A stretch of 6,761 nucleotides of DNA, taken from NCBI GenBank assembly GCA_030039575.1, contig JASHVH010000452.1, positions 1-6,761 of the forward strand. Reading direction: 5' to 3'. Below, piece after piece: positions 1 to 6,094 of this stretch. The DNA comes from Acidimicrobiales bacterium (lineage in GTDB: Bacteria > Actinomycetota > Acidimicrobiia > Acidimicrobiales > Palsa-688). The stretch's first letter is position 1. The number at the start of each line of letters is the position of its first letter. A model generated the notes under the pieces. It was not told where the DNA came from. It worked only from the letters and a program-made list of their open reading frames with translations, and made no database searches. Made by a program: the position numbers and the translations under genes.

Positions 1-1752
1 GGGGTGGCGGAAAACGCTGCCTACCTCAAACAAACTGAACGCGCTGGCCTGCCGCTCATTGTTGAACCGTGCCGCGCCGAGGAGACCGGGCAGCAGAGAT
101 GTGCGCAGTAGCCGTTCCGACCGGTCAAGCGGGTTCTCGACCTCCAGCGCCACCGCCGGGTCGAGCCCCGCCCGGGCCAGGTCGGCGTCCGAAACGAAGG
201 TTTTCGTCCAGGCCTCGTTGGCCCCCGTGCCGGCCAGGATCTCCCGCACCCGGCGGCGCCCTTTTTGATAACCCGTCAGGCTCACAGCCGAAGCAGGCCG
301 CGCCGGGAGGGACCGGGTGATGTTGTCGTAACCGTAGATGCGGGCGATTTCTTCTATGAGGTCGATCTCGCGGTTGCAGTCCGGACGCCATGTCGGCACC
401 GTCACGTCGTAGGTCGCGTCGCCCGTGGCCGATGGTTCGAAGCCGAGCGGCTTCAGGAGGTCGGCGCATTCCTCGGGGCTCAGGTCCGTCCCCAAGACGG
501 CGTTTGCCCTCGCTGTCCGCAGCCTTATATGTACTGGGCGGGGCAGGCTTATGAGGACGTCGGTCGTCTCCCCCCGGCGCACCGATGGCCCGAGCAACTC
601 GACGAAACGGTCGACGGCGGGCAAGGCCAGTTCTATATCGACGCCGCGCTCGAACCGGGTGCGAGCCTCGCTCAGGAGCCCGAGACGTTTGCCTGTGGCC
701 GAGACGGCCTGGGGGAGGAAGTTGGCCGCTTCCAGCAACACCGTTGTCGTCTCAGGCGAAATCTCCGCCGTGGCCCCGCCCATTATCCCGCCGATACCGA
801 CGGCCCCGCCTTCGGCGTCTGCGATGACGCAATCATCCGCGGACAAGCGGCGGGTGACGCCATCGAGCGTGACCATCTCCTCGCCCTCCTGGCCGCGCCG
901 TACGAGCAGCCCCCGCCCCGCCAGCCGGTCGAGGTCGTAGGGATGGTTCGGCTGGCCGAGCTCCAGCATCACGTAGTTGGAGACATCGACTACGGGGCTG
1001 ATGGGCCGCATCCCGGCCAGGGTGAGCCGGCGCATTACTATCGGCGCCACCACGGCCCCGGCCACCCCTTCTATGACCGTACCCGTGAACCGCCGGCACA
1101 AAGTGGCCGCCCCTTCGTCGATCTTCACGTTCGCCCCTTCGACACCCGGAGAAACCACGCGGGGTGCAGTAGGCAGGGAGAAAGGGAGCCGCATCCCGGC
1201 CGCCAGGTCGCGCGCAATGCCGGCGATGGAGAAGCAGTCGGAACGGTTCGGGCTAATATCCAGGTCGAAAACAACGTCTTCCCCCAGCCCGAGCACTTCT
1301 GCCACCGGTTCGCCCGGGGAAGCCGACCCCGGCGGGAGCACGAAGATCGCCGGGGTGGGGCCCTCGGGGCCGACCCCGAGTTCCGGCGCCGAACAAAGCA
1401 TCCCGTTTGACCACTCTCCCCGCAGTTTTCGCTTGGAAATCTCGAGGCCGCTGGGCATGACTGTCCCGATGGTGGCCAAGGGGACGAGATCGCCTTCTTT
1501 CATGTTGAAGGCGCCGCAACAAATCTGGAGCGCTTCGCCGTCTCCGGCGTCAACATCCACCAGCTGGATCCGGTCGGCGGCCGGATGGGGCCGGGTCGCC
1601 AGCACCCGCGCAGCTACGATACCCGGCAACGGCGGGCCGAAAAACTCCGTGCCCTCCACCACCAGCCCGAGGAACGACAGCGCCCGCGCGATTTCTTCGG
1701 GCGACCCTTGGACAGGCGTGAAATCACGTAGCCAGGAAAGTGGTGCTCGCAT
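1..1752 (-). CDS. pheT: Phenylalanyl-tRNA synthetase beta subunit (3' end outside window)
   Basis: PheT is the large subunit of the cytoplasmic alpha2beta2 enzyme that charges tRNA-Phe. It carries the editing site and binds tRNA. The frame is open for 584 codons, from the ATG at 1752 to the left edge. The EMAP-like tRNA-binding fold covers about residues 40-150 (QICCGAFNM at 76-84, SNGMLCSAPELGV from 115). DISPNRSDCFS lies at 165-175. The B3/B4 editing domain has GQPNHPYDLDRL from 266 and ARTRFERGVD at 363-372. The B5 domain ends with PTWRPDCNREID and LIEEIARIYGYDNI at about 453-478. The catalytic-like domain then begins. The protein ends at ...VFRHP because of the window. The family is usually near 800 residues, so roughly 200 are missing, including the FDX-ACB anticodon-binding domain. 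The start lies 6 nt after the pheS stop with no clear Shine-Dalgarno sequence, which suggests translational coupling. No frameshift is seen. Confidence 0.97.
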   Translation of the reverse strand, partial: MRAPLSWLRDFTPVQGSPEEIARALSFLGLVVEGTEFFGPPLPGIVAARVLATRPHPAADRIQLVDVDAGDGEALQICCGAFNMKEGDLVPLATIGTVMPSGLEISKRKLRGEWSNGMLCSAPELGVGPEGPTPAIFVLPPGSASPGEPVAEVLGLGEDVVFDLDISPNRSDCFSIAGIARDLAAGMRLPFSLPTAPRVVSPGVEGANVKIDEGAATLCRRFTGTVIEGVAGAVVAPIVMRRLTLAGMRPISPVVDVSNYVMLELGQPNHPYDLDRLAGRGLLVRRGQEGEEMVTLDGVTRRLSADDCVIADAEGGAVGIGGIMGGATAEISPETTTVLLEAANFLPQAVSATGKRLGLLSEARTRFERGVDIELALPAVDRFVELLGPSVRRGETTDVLISLPRPVHIRLRTARANAVLGTDLSPEECADLLKPLGFEPSATGDATYDVTVPTWRPDCNREIDLIEEIARIYGYDNITRSLPARPASAVSLTGYQKGRRRVREILAGTGANEAWTKTFVSDADLARAGLDPAVALEVENPLDRSERLLRTSLLPGLLGAARFNNERQASAFSLFEVGSVFRHP

Positions 1753-1758
1753 ACAGGT

Positions 1759-2832
1759 TCAAAATTGGGAGAGAAAACGGATATCGTTGTCGAGCAATTC
1801 GCGCAGATCGGCCAGGTTGGTCCGGGCGGCGGCCAGGCGGTCGATCCCGAACCCCCAGGCAAAACCGGTGTACTTCTCGGCGTCCACACCGACCGCTTCG
1901 AAGACGGCGGGGTTGACCATGCCGCACCCGCCCAACTCCACCCAACCCGACCTCGAACAGGTGCGGCAGCCGACGCCGCCACAAACCCAACAGGTGACGT
2001 CGAATTCGGCGGAGGGCTCCGTGAAGGGGAAAAAACTGGGGCGAAGCCTCACGTGGCGACCGGGCCCGAAGAACGCCCCGGTAAAAGCCTCGAGGGCTCC
2101 CGCCAAATGGGACATATTTATCCCTTCGTCCACGACAAGGCCCTCGATCTGATGGAAGACAGGCAAATGGCGAGCGTCGGGGGTATCCCGCCGGTAGCAG
2201 CGGCCGGGCACGACAGCGTAAATCGGCGGCGGGCGCGACTCCATCAGGCGTACCTGGACAGGCGAGGTGTGCGTCCGCAGCAGGATGCTCTCCGGCTCCC
2301 CGACGTCGAGGTAGAAAGTGTCGAACATCCCCCTGGCCGGATGGTGAGGAGGCATGTTGAGAGCTTCGAAATTGTGCCAGTCGTCCTCTACTTCAGGCCC
2401 TTCTGCCACCTCGAAGCCCATGGAGAGGAAAATGTCTTCCAGTTCGTCGCGGACCTGGGTGACCAGGTGAAGATGCCCCTCGGGCACCGGCCGGCCCAGT
2501 GAACCTGCCAACGGCCCGCCGGAGGTGGCGAACAACCCGGCAACTTCGCTGAGGTCCAACCTTTCTGCCTCAACCAGACGGCGAGCCTCGCGCGCCCCGA
2601 GCTCGGTGCTGCGCTCGTCGAACAACTCCTCGAGACGGGCACGGGCCACTTGGACGGCGCGGCCGAGATCTCGCCTCTCGACGGGAGGCAAGTCCCTCAG
2701 CGTGGCCGTTATCGCCGCCAATTCACTCCTTTTCCCGAACGCTTCGGGCTCGACGGCACGCAACTCCGCCACAGATCCGGCCTTTTCGATTAGCGCCCGG
2801 CCACGCTCGAGGGCATCCTGAACGGCGTTCAT
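1759..2832 (-). CDS. pheS: Phenylalanyl-tRNA synthetase alpha subunit
   Basis: PheS is the catalytic alpha subunit of the class II phenylalanyl-tRNA synthetase. It makes Phe-AMP and transfers Phe to tRNA-Phe together with PheT. The protein is 357 residues, in the normal range. Residues 1-90 are the charged, helical N-terminal tRNA-binding domain. The class II core runs from about 105: VAEGPEVEDDWHNFEALNMP (142-161), ARGMFDTFYLD (166-176), RTHTSPVQVR (186-195), LRPSFFPFTEPSAEFDV (263-279) and motif 3 GFAWGFGIDRL (323-333). The Ala in GFAWG is the one that governs Phe-pocket size in other PheS proteins. A cysteine cluster at 281-292 (C-x2-C-x4-C-x2-C), followed by SGWVELGGCGMV, is common in many bacterial PheS. 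The ATG at 2832 is chosen because the next in-frame ATG falls inside the core, and upstream extension would run into the methyltransferase gene. The SD is poor (AGGG only 2 nt from the ATG). Confidence 0.97.
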   Translation of the reverse strand: MNAVQDALERGRALIEKAGSVAELRAVEPEAFGKRSELAAITATLRDLPPVERRDLGRAVQVARARLEELFDERSTELGAREARRLVEAERLDLSEVAGLFATSGGPLAGSLGRPVPEGHLHLVTQVRDELEDIFLSMGFEVAEGPEVEDDWHNFEALNMPPHHPARGMFDTFYLDVGEPESILLRTHTSPVQVRLMESRPPPIYAVVPGRCYRRDTPDARHLPVFHQIEGLVVDEGINMSHLAGALEAFTGAFFGPGRHVRLRPSFFPFTEPSAEFDVTCWVCGGVGCRTCSRSGWVELGGCGMVNPAVFEAVGVDAEKYTGFAWGFGIDRLAAARTNLADLRELLDNDIRFLSQF

Positions 2833-2936
2833 TTCCCTGCCAGCTTGCCAGTTCTGGCGCCGTCCTGGCCGACAAATAAGTTCCGGGGCCCGGCTGGGAG
2901 CCCGACGGTGGAGCGCAACGGCATATAGGTGATCAT
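2829..2936 (-). CDS. Possible 35-residue coupling ORF between methyltransferase gene and pheS
   Basis: A 35-codon frame fills the gap between the methyltransferase gene and pheS. Its ATG (2936-2934) overlaps the methyltransferase TGA as ATGA, and its own TGA (2831-2829) overlaps the pheS ATG as ATGA. The peptide starts [16 protein letters not shown] and ends GARTGKLAGK. It has no membrane segment and matches no family I know. No good SD precedes it. It contains a single Phe, so it does not look like a Phe attenuator peptide. Its job could be to carry terminating ribosomes to pheS, whose own SD is weak. It could also be chance, because this frame is open well upstream (to 3383) inside the methyltransferase gene. 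Confidence 0.3.
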   Translation of the reverse strand: MITYMPLRSTVGLPAGPRNLFVGQDGARTGKLAGK

Positions 2937-3874
2937 TCTGGCCGAGCCAATGCGCCAGGCAGGCCCAGGCTGACCCCGGCCGGTCCAGGCGGCCCGTGAC
3001 GGCGCTGGCGGGCGGCTTCGAAACAAAGGACCGCGGCCGCCATGCCCACGTTGAGCGATTCGGCCCCTCCCGGCATCGGGATACTGACCCAGCCGTCCAC
3101 GTGCTGGGTGAGTTGCCCAACCGGCAGACCGGCCGCCTCGTTGCCGAACACGAGCGCGCTCGGGCGAGTCAGGTCCAAGGTGGCGTAGTCCACCCCGCCC
3201 TCGCTGACCGCCCCCAGCCTGTTTACCCCCCACCCACCTATCTCTTCCAGCACTGCAGGCGCCGGGCCGGCCGTCACGATGGCCACGTGAAGGACCGCCC
3301 CGGCCGAGGAGCGTACCGCTTTGGGGTTCCAGGGGTCCACGGAGCCTTCGCAGAAGACCACGCCGTCGGCGCCGGCGGCCCACGCCGAGCGGACGACAGT
3401 CCCGGCATTGCCGGGGTCCCGGACGTCGACGCAGACCACGGTCAACTGCGGGCTCACCCCGGCCAGGTCGGACAGGCCGAACCTGGGCGTCTCCACCACG
3501 GCCATCACCGGCTGAGGTGTGACTGTGCCGGCGACGCGAGCAAAGACACCGGGCGCCAGTTCGAACACTCGGGCGCCGGCGTCGAGGCTCCGGTCGACCA
3601 GGCCGCTAAGCCGCCCGTGTAAGCCGGCCTCGTCCGGCCATGGCGATAGCGGCGCCTCCGGGCCCCCGTCGGCTTGGCCCCCCACCTCGTGGCCCCCCTT
3701 GGCCCACTCGCTGTCCAGGAAAACCGCTTCAACTGGGGCCTGAGCATCGAGAGCTTCTTCGAGCAAGTTGACGCCCTCGATTACGAACCTGCCCTCGTCG
3801 TTACGCGCACTGCGGCGCCCCAGAAGGCGCCGCAGCCGTTGGACCCGCTGGTGCCGGTAGGCAAGACCGCTCAC
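2933..3874 (-). CDS. SpoU/TrmH-family RNA 2'-O-methyltransferase
   Basis: This is a SPOUT-class, SAM-dependent enzyme of 313 residues that methylates a ribose 2'-OH in rRNA or tRNA. The target cannot be told from sequence; the tsnR-like position after rplT favours 23S rRNA. An N-terminal substrate-binding domain is marked by [15 protein letters not shown] (28-42). The three SpoU motifs follow: [18 protein letters not shown] (147-164, with the catalytic-type Asn and Arg), [12 protein letters not shown] (240-251), and [20 protein letters not shown] (264-283). A Gly/Pro-rich stretch at about 57-98 looks like an insertion compared with the usual 250-270 residue proteins, and the last 20 residues (Pro/Gly-rich) look disordered. 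The start is GTG, with GTG and the rplT stop sharing GTGA, so it is probably coupled to rplT. The nearest GGAG is 14 nt away, too far to act well. Confidence 0.93.
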   Translation of the reverse strand: MSGLAYRHQRVQRLRRLLGRRSARNDEGRFVIEGVNLLEEALDAQAPVEAVFLDSEWAKGGHEVGGQADGGPEAPLSPWPDEAGLHGRLSGLVDRSLDAGARVFELAPGVFARVAGTVTPQPVMAVVETPRFGLSDLAGVSPQLTVVCVDVRDPGNAGTVVRSAWAAGADGVVFCEGSVDPWNPKAVRSSAGAVLHVAIVTAGPAPAVLEEIGGWGVNRLGAVSEGGVDYATLDLTRPSALVFGNEAAGLPVGQLTQHVDGWVSIPMPGGAESLNVGMAAAVLCFEAARQRRHGPPGPAGVSLGLPGALARPE

Positions 3875-4344
3875 ACCGTTTCAGCGGTCTCCACCGGTGC
3901 GGCTTCGTCGGCGGGCACCGTGCCGGCGTCCGCTCTCCCCTGGCTGCCCGCTCGGACTGCCACGTTCGCCGGGCGCTCCGTCTCCTGTGCCGTGAGCGCA
4001 TCGCGGGCCAGGTCGACCAGGCGGGCGAAGGCAGCTTCGTCGTGAACGGCGAGGTCGGCCAGCACCTTGCGGTCGACTTCTACATCGGCCGCCTTGAGGC
4101 CGGCAATAAGCCGGCTGTAGCTAAGGCCGTTGGCCCGGCTGGCGGCATTTACCCTCTGTACCCATAGGCGGCGGAAGTCGCCCTTGCGCGCCCGCCGGTC
4201 CCGGAAGGCGTACTGCCCCGAGTGCATCAGTTGTTCGTGGGCGGCCCGGTAGCTGCGGCTCTTGTTGCCGTAGTAACCCTGGGCCGCTTCGAGGACGGCG
4301 CGGCGGTGCTTTTTGCTGTGAACGGCGCGCTTTACACGGGCCAT
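3871..4344 (-). CDS. rplT: 50S ribosomal protein L20 (uL20/bL20) with C-terminal extension
   Basis: L20 binds 23S rRNA early and is needed for 50S assembly; in several bacteria it also represses its own operon. The first 120 residues are standard: [20 protein letters not shown] at 1-20, then [11 protein letters not shown] (23-33), [16 protein letters not shown] (46-61), [17 protein letters not shown] (64-80) and the Asp/Lys block [13 protein letters not shown] (87-99). Family members usually end near 115-130. Here about 35 more residues follow (121-157), rich in Ala, Glu, Pro and Thr and ending APVETAETV, probably disordered. The start ATG is fixed by a strong AAGGAG (4351-4356) 6 nt upstream and by the MARVKR start typical of L20. 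The gap to rpmI is 26 nt. Its stop overlaps the methyltransferase start. Confidence 0.97.
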   Translation of the reverse strand: MARVKRAVHSKKHRRAVLEAAQGYYGNKSRSYRAAHEQLMHSGQYAFRDRRARKGDFRRLWVQRVNAASRANGLSYSRLIAGLKAADVEVDRKVLADLAVHDEAAFARLVDLARDALTAQETERPANVAVRAGSQGRADAGTVPADEAAPVETAETV

Positions 4345-4350
4345 CGAGTT

Positions 4351-4356
4351 CTCCTT
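4351..4356 (-). promoter_or_regulatory. Ribosome binding site of rplT
   Basis: On the minus strand this reads AAGGAG, 6 nt from the rplT ATG. It is one of the two clear Shine-Dalgarno sites in the cluster (the other precedes infC) and it fixes the L20 start. Confidence 0.85.
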
Positions 4357-4370
4357 TCAGCCCGAGACCG

Positions 4371-4565
4371 TCAGATACCGAGCAGGCGCTTTACTGAGCG
4401 CGCATCACCGGGAGCGACGTCGACTTCCCGTGCCAGCCGGCGGGTACGCTTCGCCGGCTTCTTTTCCAACAGGTGGGACCTCATGGCCTGGCGCCGCCGC
4501 AACCTACCGGTGCCGGTCACTTTGAACCGCTTGGCCGCGCCCCTGTCTGTTTTTTGCTTTGGCAT
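4371..4565 (-). CDS. rpmI: 50S ribosomal protein L35 (bL35)
   Basis: This small basic protein of the large subunit is 64 residues, the normal length. It starts MPKQKTDRGAAKRFKVTGTG (1-20) and contains RRRQAMRSHLLEKKPAKRTRR (23-43), the conserved K-x-K-T...A-x-KRF and H-L-L-x-K-K pattern of bL35. It ends VKRLLGI. The frame is open further upstream (to 4658), but the MPK start matches the family and has AGAGG (4573-4577) 7 nt before the ATG. It sits between infC and rplT, the near-universal order for these three genes, and is co-transcribed with them by inference. Confidence 0.96.
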   Translation of the reverse strand: MPKQKTDRGAAKRFKVTGTGRLRRRQAMRSHLLEKKPAKRTRRLAREVDVAPGDARSVKRLLGI

Positions 4566-4712
4566 CTGGTTGCCTCTCTGGTCTCTATGGCCTCGTCCGG
4601 TTGGCCCCCGACAGCCAGCCCTCGCAATCGGCGAAGATAGCGCGTCGAATGGACCCAACAGGGTACCGAAGAGACAAGGTAGCAGAGGTTAGCTTCTGTG
4701 GCCCGCCGGGCC
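4566..4712 (-). other. infC-rpmI intergenic spacer with hairpin
   Basis: This 147-nt spacer is the only real gap inside the minus-strand operon. I see no separate gene; the frame upstream of rpmI is open but unlike any protein. It begins with a perfect inverted repeat, GGCCCG-C-CGGGCC (4700-4712), directly after the infC stop. No T-run follows on the transcript, so a Rho-independent terminator is unlikely. In E. coli the RNA around the infC-rpmI junction carries the L20 operator, so a similar role is possible here, but I cannot identify the fold. Confidence 0.4.
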
Positions 4713-5615
4713 CTACGCGGGAGCGCGGGGAGCGGCCGACGCCGCCACCTCTACCTTGGCTGGTCCTCGCTTCGTCGCCGTCGCACCGTTGACGGGTACC
4801 ACGGTGGCCGCTTCAGTGTCATCCCGGTCAGCCGGCGGGGCACCCGTTGTCAGGGTCGCGGCCGGTGTCGAAGCGGGCGGCGCCGGAGCGGCCGGCGACG
4901 TGGTTGCCGGTGCGGACGGTGCCGAAGCCGCTGGGGCCAAGGGACCAGGAGCCTGGGGTGCCGGCGGTGCCGCAGCGGGCGGCTGTGCCGTAGCGGGCGG
5001 CGGTGCCGTAGCGGGCGGCGGTGCCTCACCTGATGTGGCGGTGGCCACCTGCGACGTGTCGGCCGCCTTGCGGGCGGCAGCCTGGCGGGCTCTTCTGTCC
5101 GGGGCCAGCACCATTACCATGTTGCGCCCGTCGAGCTTGGGCGCCGCTTCGACCTTTGCGATCGAAGAGACCTGCTCGGCCAGGTCGTCCAGGATCTTCA
5201 TCCCCAGTTCGGGGTGGCTGACCTCGCGGCCACGGAACATGATCGTGACCTTCACCTTGTGGCCCTCTTCGAGGAACCGGCTCACCTGCCGGGTCTTCGT
5301 CGTGAAGTCTCCGGAGCCGATCTTGGGCCGGTACTTCATTTCCTTGATGCTGGTACTAGTGGCCTTTTTCCTGGATTCCTTCGCTCGCTGTGCCGTCTCG
5401 TACTTGAAGCGGTTGTAATCCATGATCCGGGTGACAGGCGGGTTGGCGTCTGGCGCCACCTCCACCAGGTCCAGGTCCATCTGGCGGGCTATCGCCAGGG
5501 CTTCTGGCAGGGCTCTGACTCCCAATTGTTTGCCATCGGGGTCGATCAAGCGAACTTCCCGGGCGCGGATGCGCTCGTTTACCCGATGGTCGTTCAGATC
5601 AGTTGTAGTGGCTAT
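4713..5615 (-). CDS. infC: Translation initiation factor IF-3, AUA start, long Pro/Ala tail
   Basis: IF3 binds the 30S subunit, keeps it apart from the 50S, and rejects wrong start codons and tRNAs. With the proposed start the protein has 300 residues. The IF3-N domain is at about 12-92 (VNERIRAREVRLIDPDGKQL from 12, LDLVEVAPDANPPVTRIMDY from 48). The IF3-C domain is at about 90-175 (RPKIGSGDFTTKTRQVSRFL from 96, KVKVTIMFRGREVSHPELG from 120, GRNMVMVLAP to 172). Residues 180-300 are a low-complexity Pro/Ala/Thr tail; most IF3 proteins stop near 170-220. No ATG, GTG or TTG lies between the in-frame TAA (5633-5631) and the family N-terminus. The only well-placed codon is ATA (5615-5613), 8 nt after AAGGAG. 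A TTG at 5549 would remove the conserved NERIR segment. The unusual start implies autoregulation. infC is first in the operon. Confidence 0.95.
   Translation of the reverse strand: MATTTDLNDHRVNERIRAREVRLIDPDGKQLGVRALPEALAIARQMDLDLVEVAPDANPPVTRIMDYNRFKYETAQRAKESRKKATSTSIKEMKYRPKIGSGDFTTKTRQVSRFLEEGHKVKVTIMFRGREVSHPELGMKILDDLAEQVSSIAKVEAAPKLDGRNMVMVLAPDRRARQAAARKAADTSQVATATSGEAPPPATAPPPATAQPPAAAPPAPQAPGPLAPAASAPSAPATTSPAAPAPPASTPAATLTTGAPPADRDDTEAATVVPVNGATATKRGPAKVEVAASAAPRAPA
4963..5025 (-). repeat. 18-bp tandem repeat inside the infC tail
   Basis: On the plus strand three consecutive 18-bp units (4963-4980, 4981-4998, 4999-5016), differing by one or two bases, are followed by a half unit (5017-5025). 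The consensus is GGCGGTGCCGTAGCGGGC. The length is a multiple of three, so the frame is kept. The units encode the PPPATAPPPATAQPPAAAPP-type segment of the IF3 tail. This suggests the tail has grown by slippage. Confidence 0.9.
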
Positions 5616-5629
5616 TCGGTGTTCTCCTT
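5613..5629 (-). promoter_or_regulatory. infC ribosome binding site with AUA start codon
   Basis: On the minus strand AAGGAG (5629-5624), preceded by a further AAG, is followed by 8 nt and then ATA (5615-5613). It is the best SD-start pair in the 5' part of the gene, and no normal start codon is available there. Non-canonical starts in infC (AUU in E. coli) let IF3 repress its own synthesis, because IF3 discriminates against them. Confidence 0.75.
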
Positions 5630-5635
5630 CTTACT

Positions 5636-5671
5636 GCCTCGGACATGACCCGGCGCGGGCACCGTCGAGGC
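5636..5671 (-). promoter_or_regulatory. Predicted stem-loop in the infC leader, next to the SD
   Basis: On the minus-strand transcript GCCTCG (5671-5666) can pair with CGAGGC (5641-5636). The enclosed segment has its own hairpin (CGGTGC with GCGCCG, 5664-5651, one G-U pair). The structure ends 6 nt before the AAGGAG of infC. Ribosomal protein or IF3 leader regulation is plausible from position, but I do not recognise a known motif. Confidence 0.4.
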
Positions 5672-5828
5672 TGGGACTGATGGTGGCAACGTACTCAAGT
5701 GGCCCGTGAGCAGCGGCTAATACGACGAGCGCCGCGACATTTACGGGCACTGGACAAGCTGGCTAAAAAGAACGGCTGACCGCACCGGGCCGGCATCGGG
5801 AGCTACGCACGCTGGCTGGGGCAGTCCG

Positions 5829-5870
5829 GTCACTTGGACCGGGCCAGGCAACTCTGTCACCTGGACCAGG
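5829..5870. repeat. Imperfect 15-bp direct repeat, 27-bp period
   Basis: GTCACTTGGACCGGG (5829-5843) recurs as GTCACCTGGACCAGG (5856-5870), with 13 of 15 bases identical. The first copy overlaps a perfect inverted repeat CCGGTC-ACTTG-GACCGG (5826-5842). It could be a regulator site or a small repeat relic. No gene is attached. Confidence 0.5.
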
Positions 5871-6082
5871 GTCGGCACTGAGGCCCAGCGACCGCCCACG
5901 GGCCAGCCCCTTCGACCACGTCATTTGCAGCATTAGTGTTCCGGTCGACTTGCTGCCAGTAGGTCGCCTCGGCTTGAGTGACCAAATGCCGTCTCATGAC
6001 CGGCACGATACTGACCGTCTGTGACCGTTACGCGCTACCAGGCTCCCGCTGCCCCTATGACGCTTGCTTGCCCATTTGATCA

Positions 6083-6088
6083 TAGAGT
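6083..6088 (+). promoter_or_regulatory. Predicted -10 element for a leaderless transcript
   Basis: TAGAGT fits the actinobacterial TANNNT -10 consensus. It ends 6 nt before the GTG at 6095, so transcription would begin at or next to the start codon. No useful SD is present (only AGAG within the same stretch), and the TAG in this element is an in-frame stop, so translation cannot begin upstream. No clear -35 is seen. Confidence 0.5.
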
Positions 6089-6094
6089 AGCGCA

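Larger units (their letters stand above)
5634..6094. other. Gene-free divergent region between infC and the DUF1844-like gene
   Basis: About 460 nt hold the leader and presumably the promoter of the minus-strand operon, plus the promoter of the plus-strand gene. Neither strand has a convincing coding frame: the longest stop-free runs lack a start or an RBS and have no familiar protein features. No tRNA or known RNA gene is recognised. I see no strong -35/-10 pair for infC. The region contains an imperfect direct repeat (5829-5870), a 6-bp inverted repeat (5826-5842), a cluster of four TGACC words (5979-6026) and a leader hairpin (5636-5671). Confidence 0.7.

Noticed and set aside
265..2152. 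Long plus-strand open frames of about 380-390 codons (265-1410 and 977-2152)
   Set aside because: They lie opposite pheT and pheS, whose minus-strand frame shows all family motifs without interruption. The plus-strand products are low-complexity and Arg/Pro-rich, as expected for shadows in GC-rich DNA.
2833..2932. A T-box or Phe attenuator before pheS
   Set aside because: No T-box core sequence, no run of Phe codons in the small ORF and no terminator hairpin with a T-run are visible in this roughly 100-nt gap.
2833..3120. An N-terminal extension of pheS by up to 96 codons
   Set aside because: The extension would overlap the methyltransferase gene deeply, has no family similarity, and the ATG at 2832 gives the normal PheS N-terminus and length.
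4371..4658. A longer rpmI starting at 4658
   Set aside because: bL35 starts with MPKxKT, and the start at 4565 has an SD; the extra 31 residues have no counterpart in the family.
4698..5418. Plus-strand Gly/Arg- and Ala/Gly-rich frames opposite infC
   Set aside because: They are the complement of the Pro/Ala-rich IF3 tail; the minus strand has the real IF3 domains.
5719..5935. A stop-free plus-strand run that might be a gene remnant or transposase tail
   Set aside because: It begins right after a stop, has no start codon or RBS, and its translation (Thr/Gly/Trp-rich) shows no recognisable domain.
5996..6079. A 27-residue ORF upstream of the DUF1844-like gene with two close Cys residues
   Set aside because: No RBS or promoter is visible, and such short frames are expected by chance.
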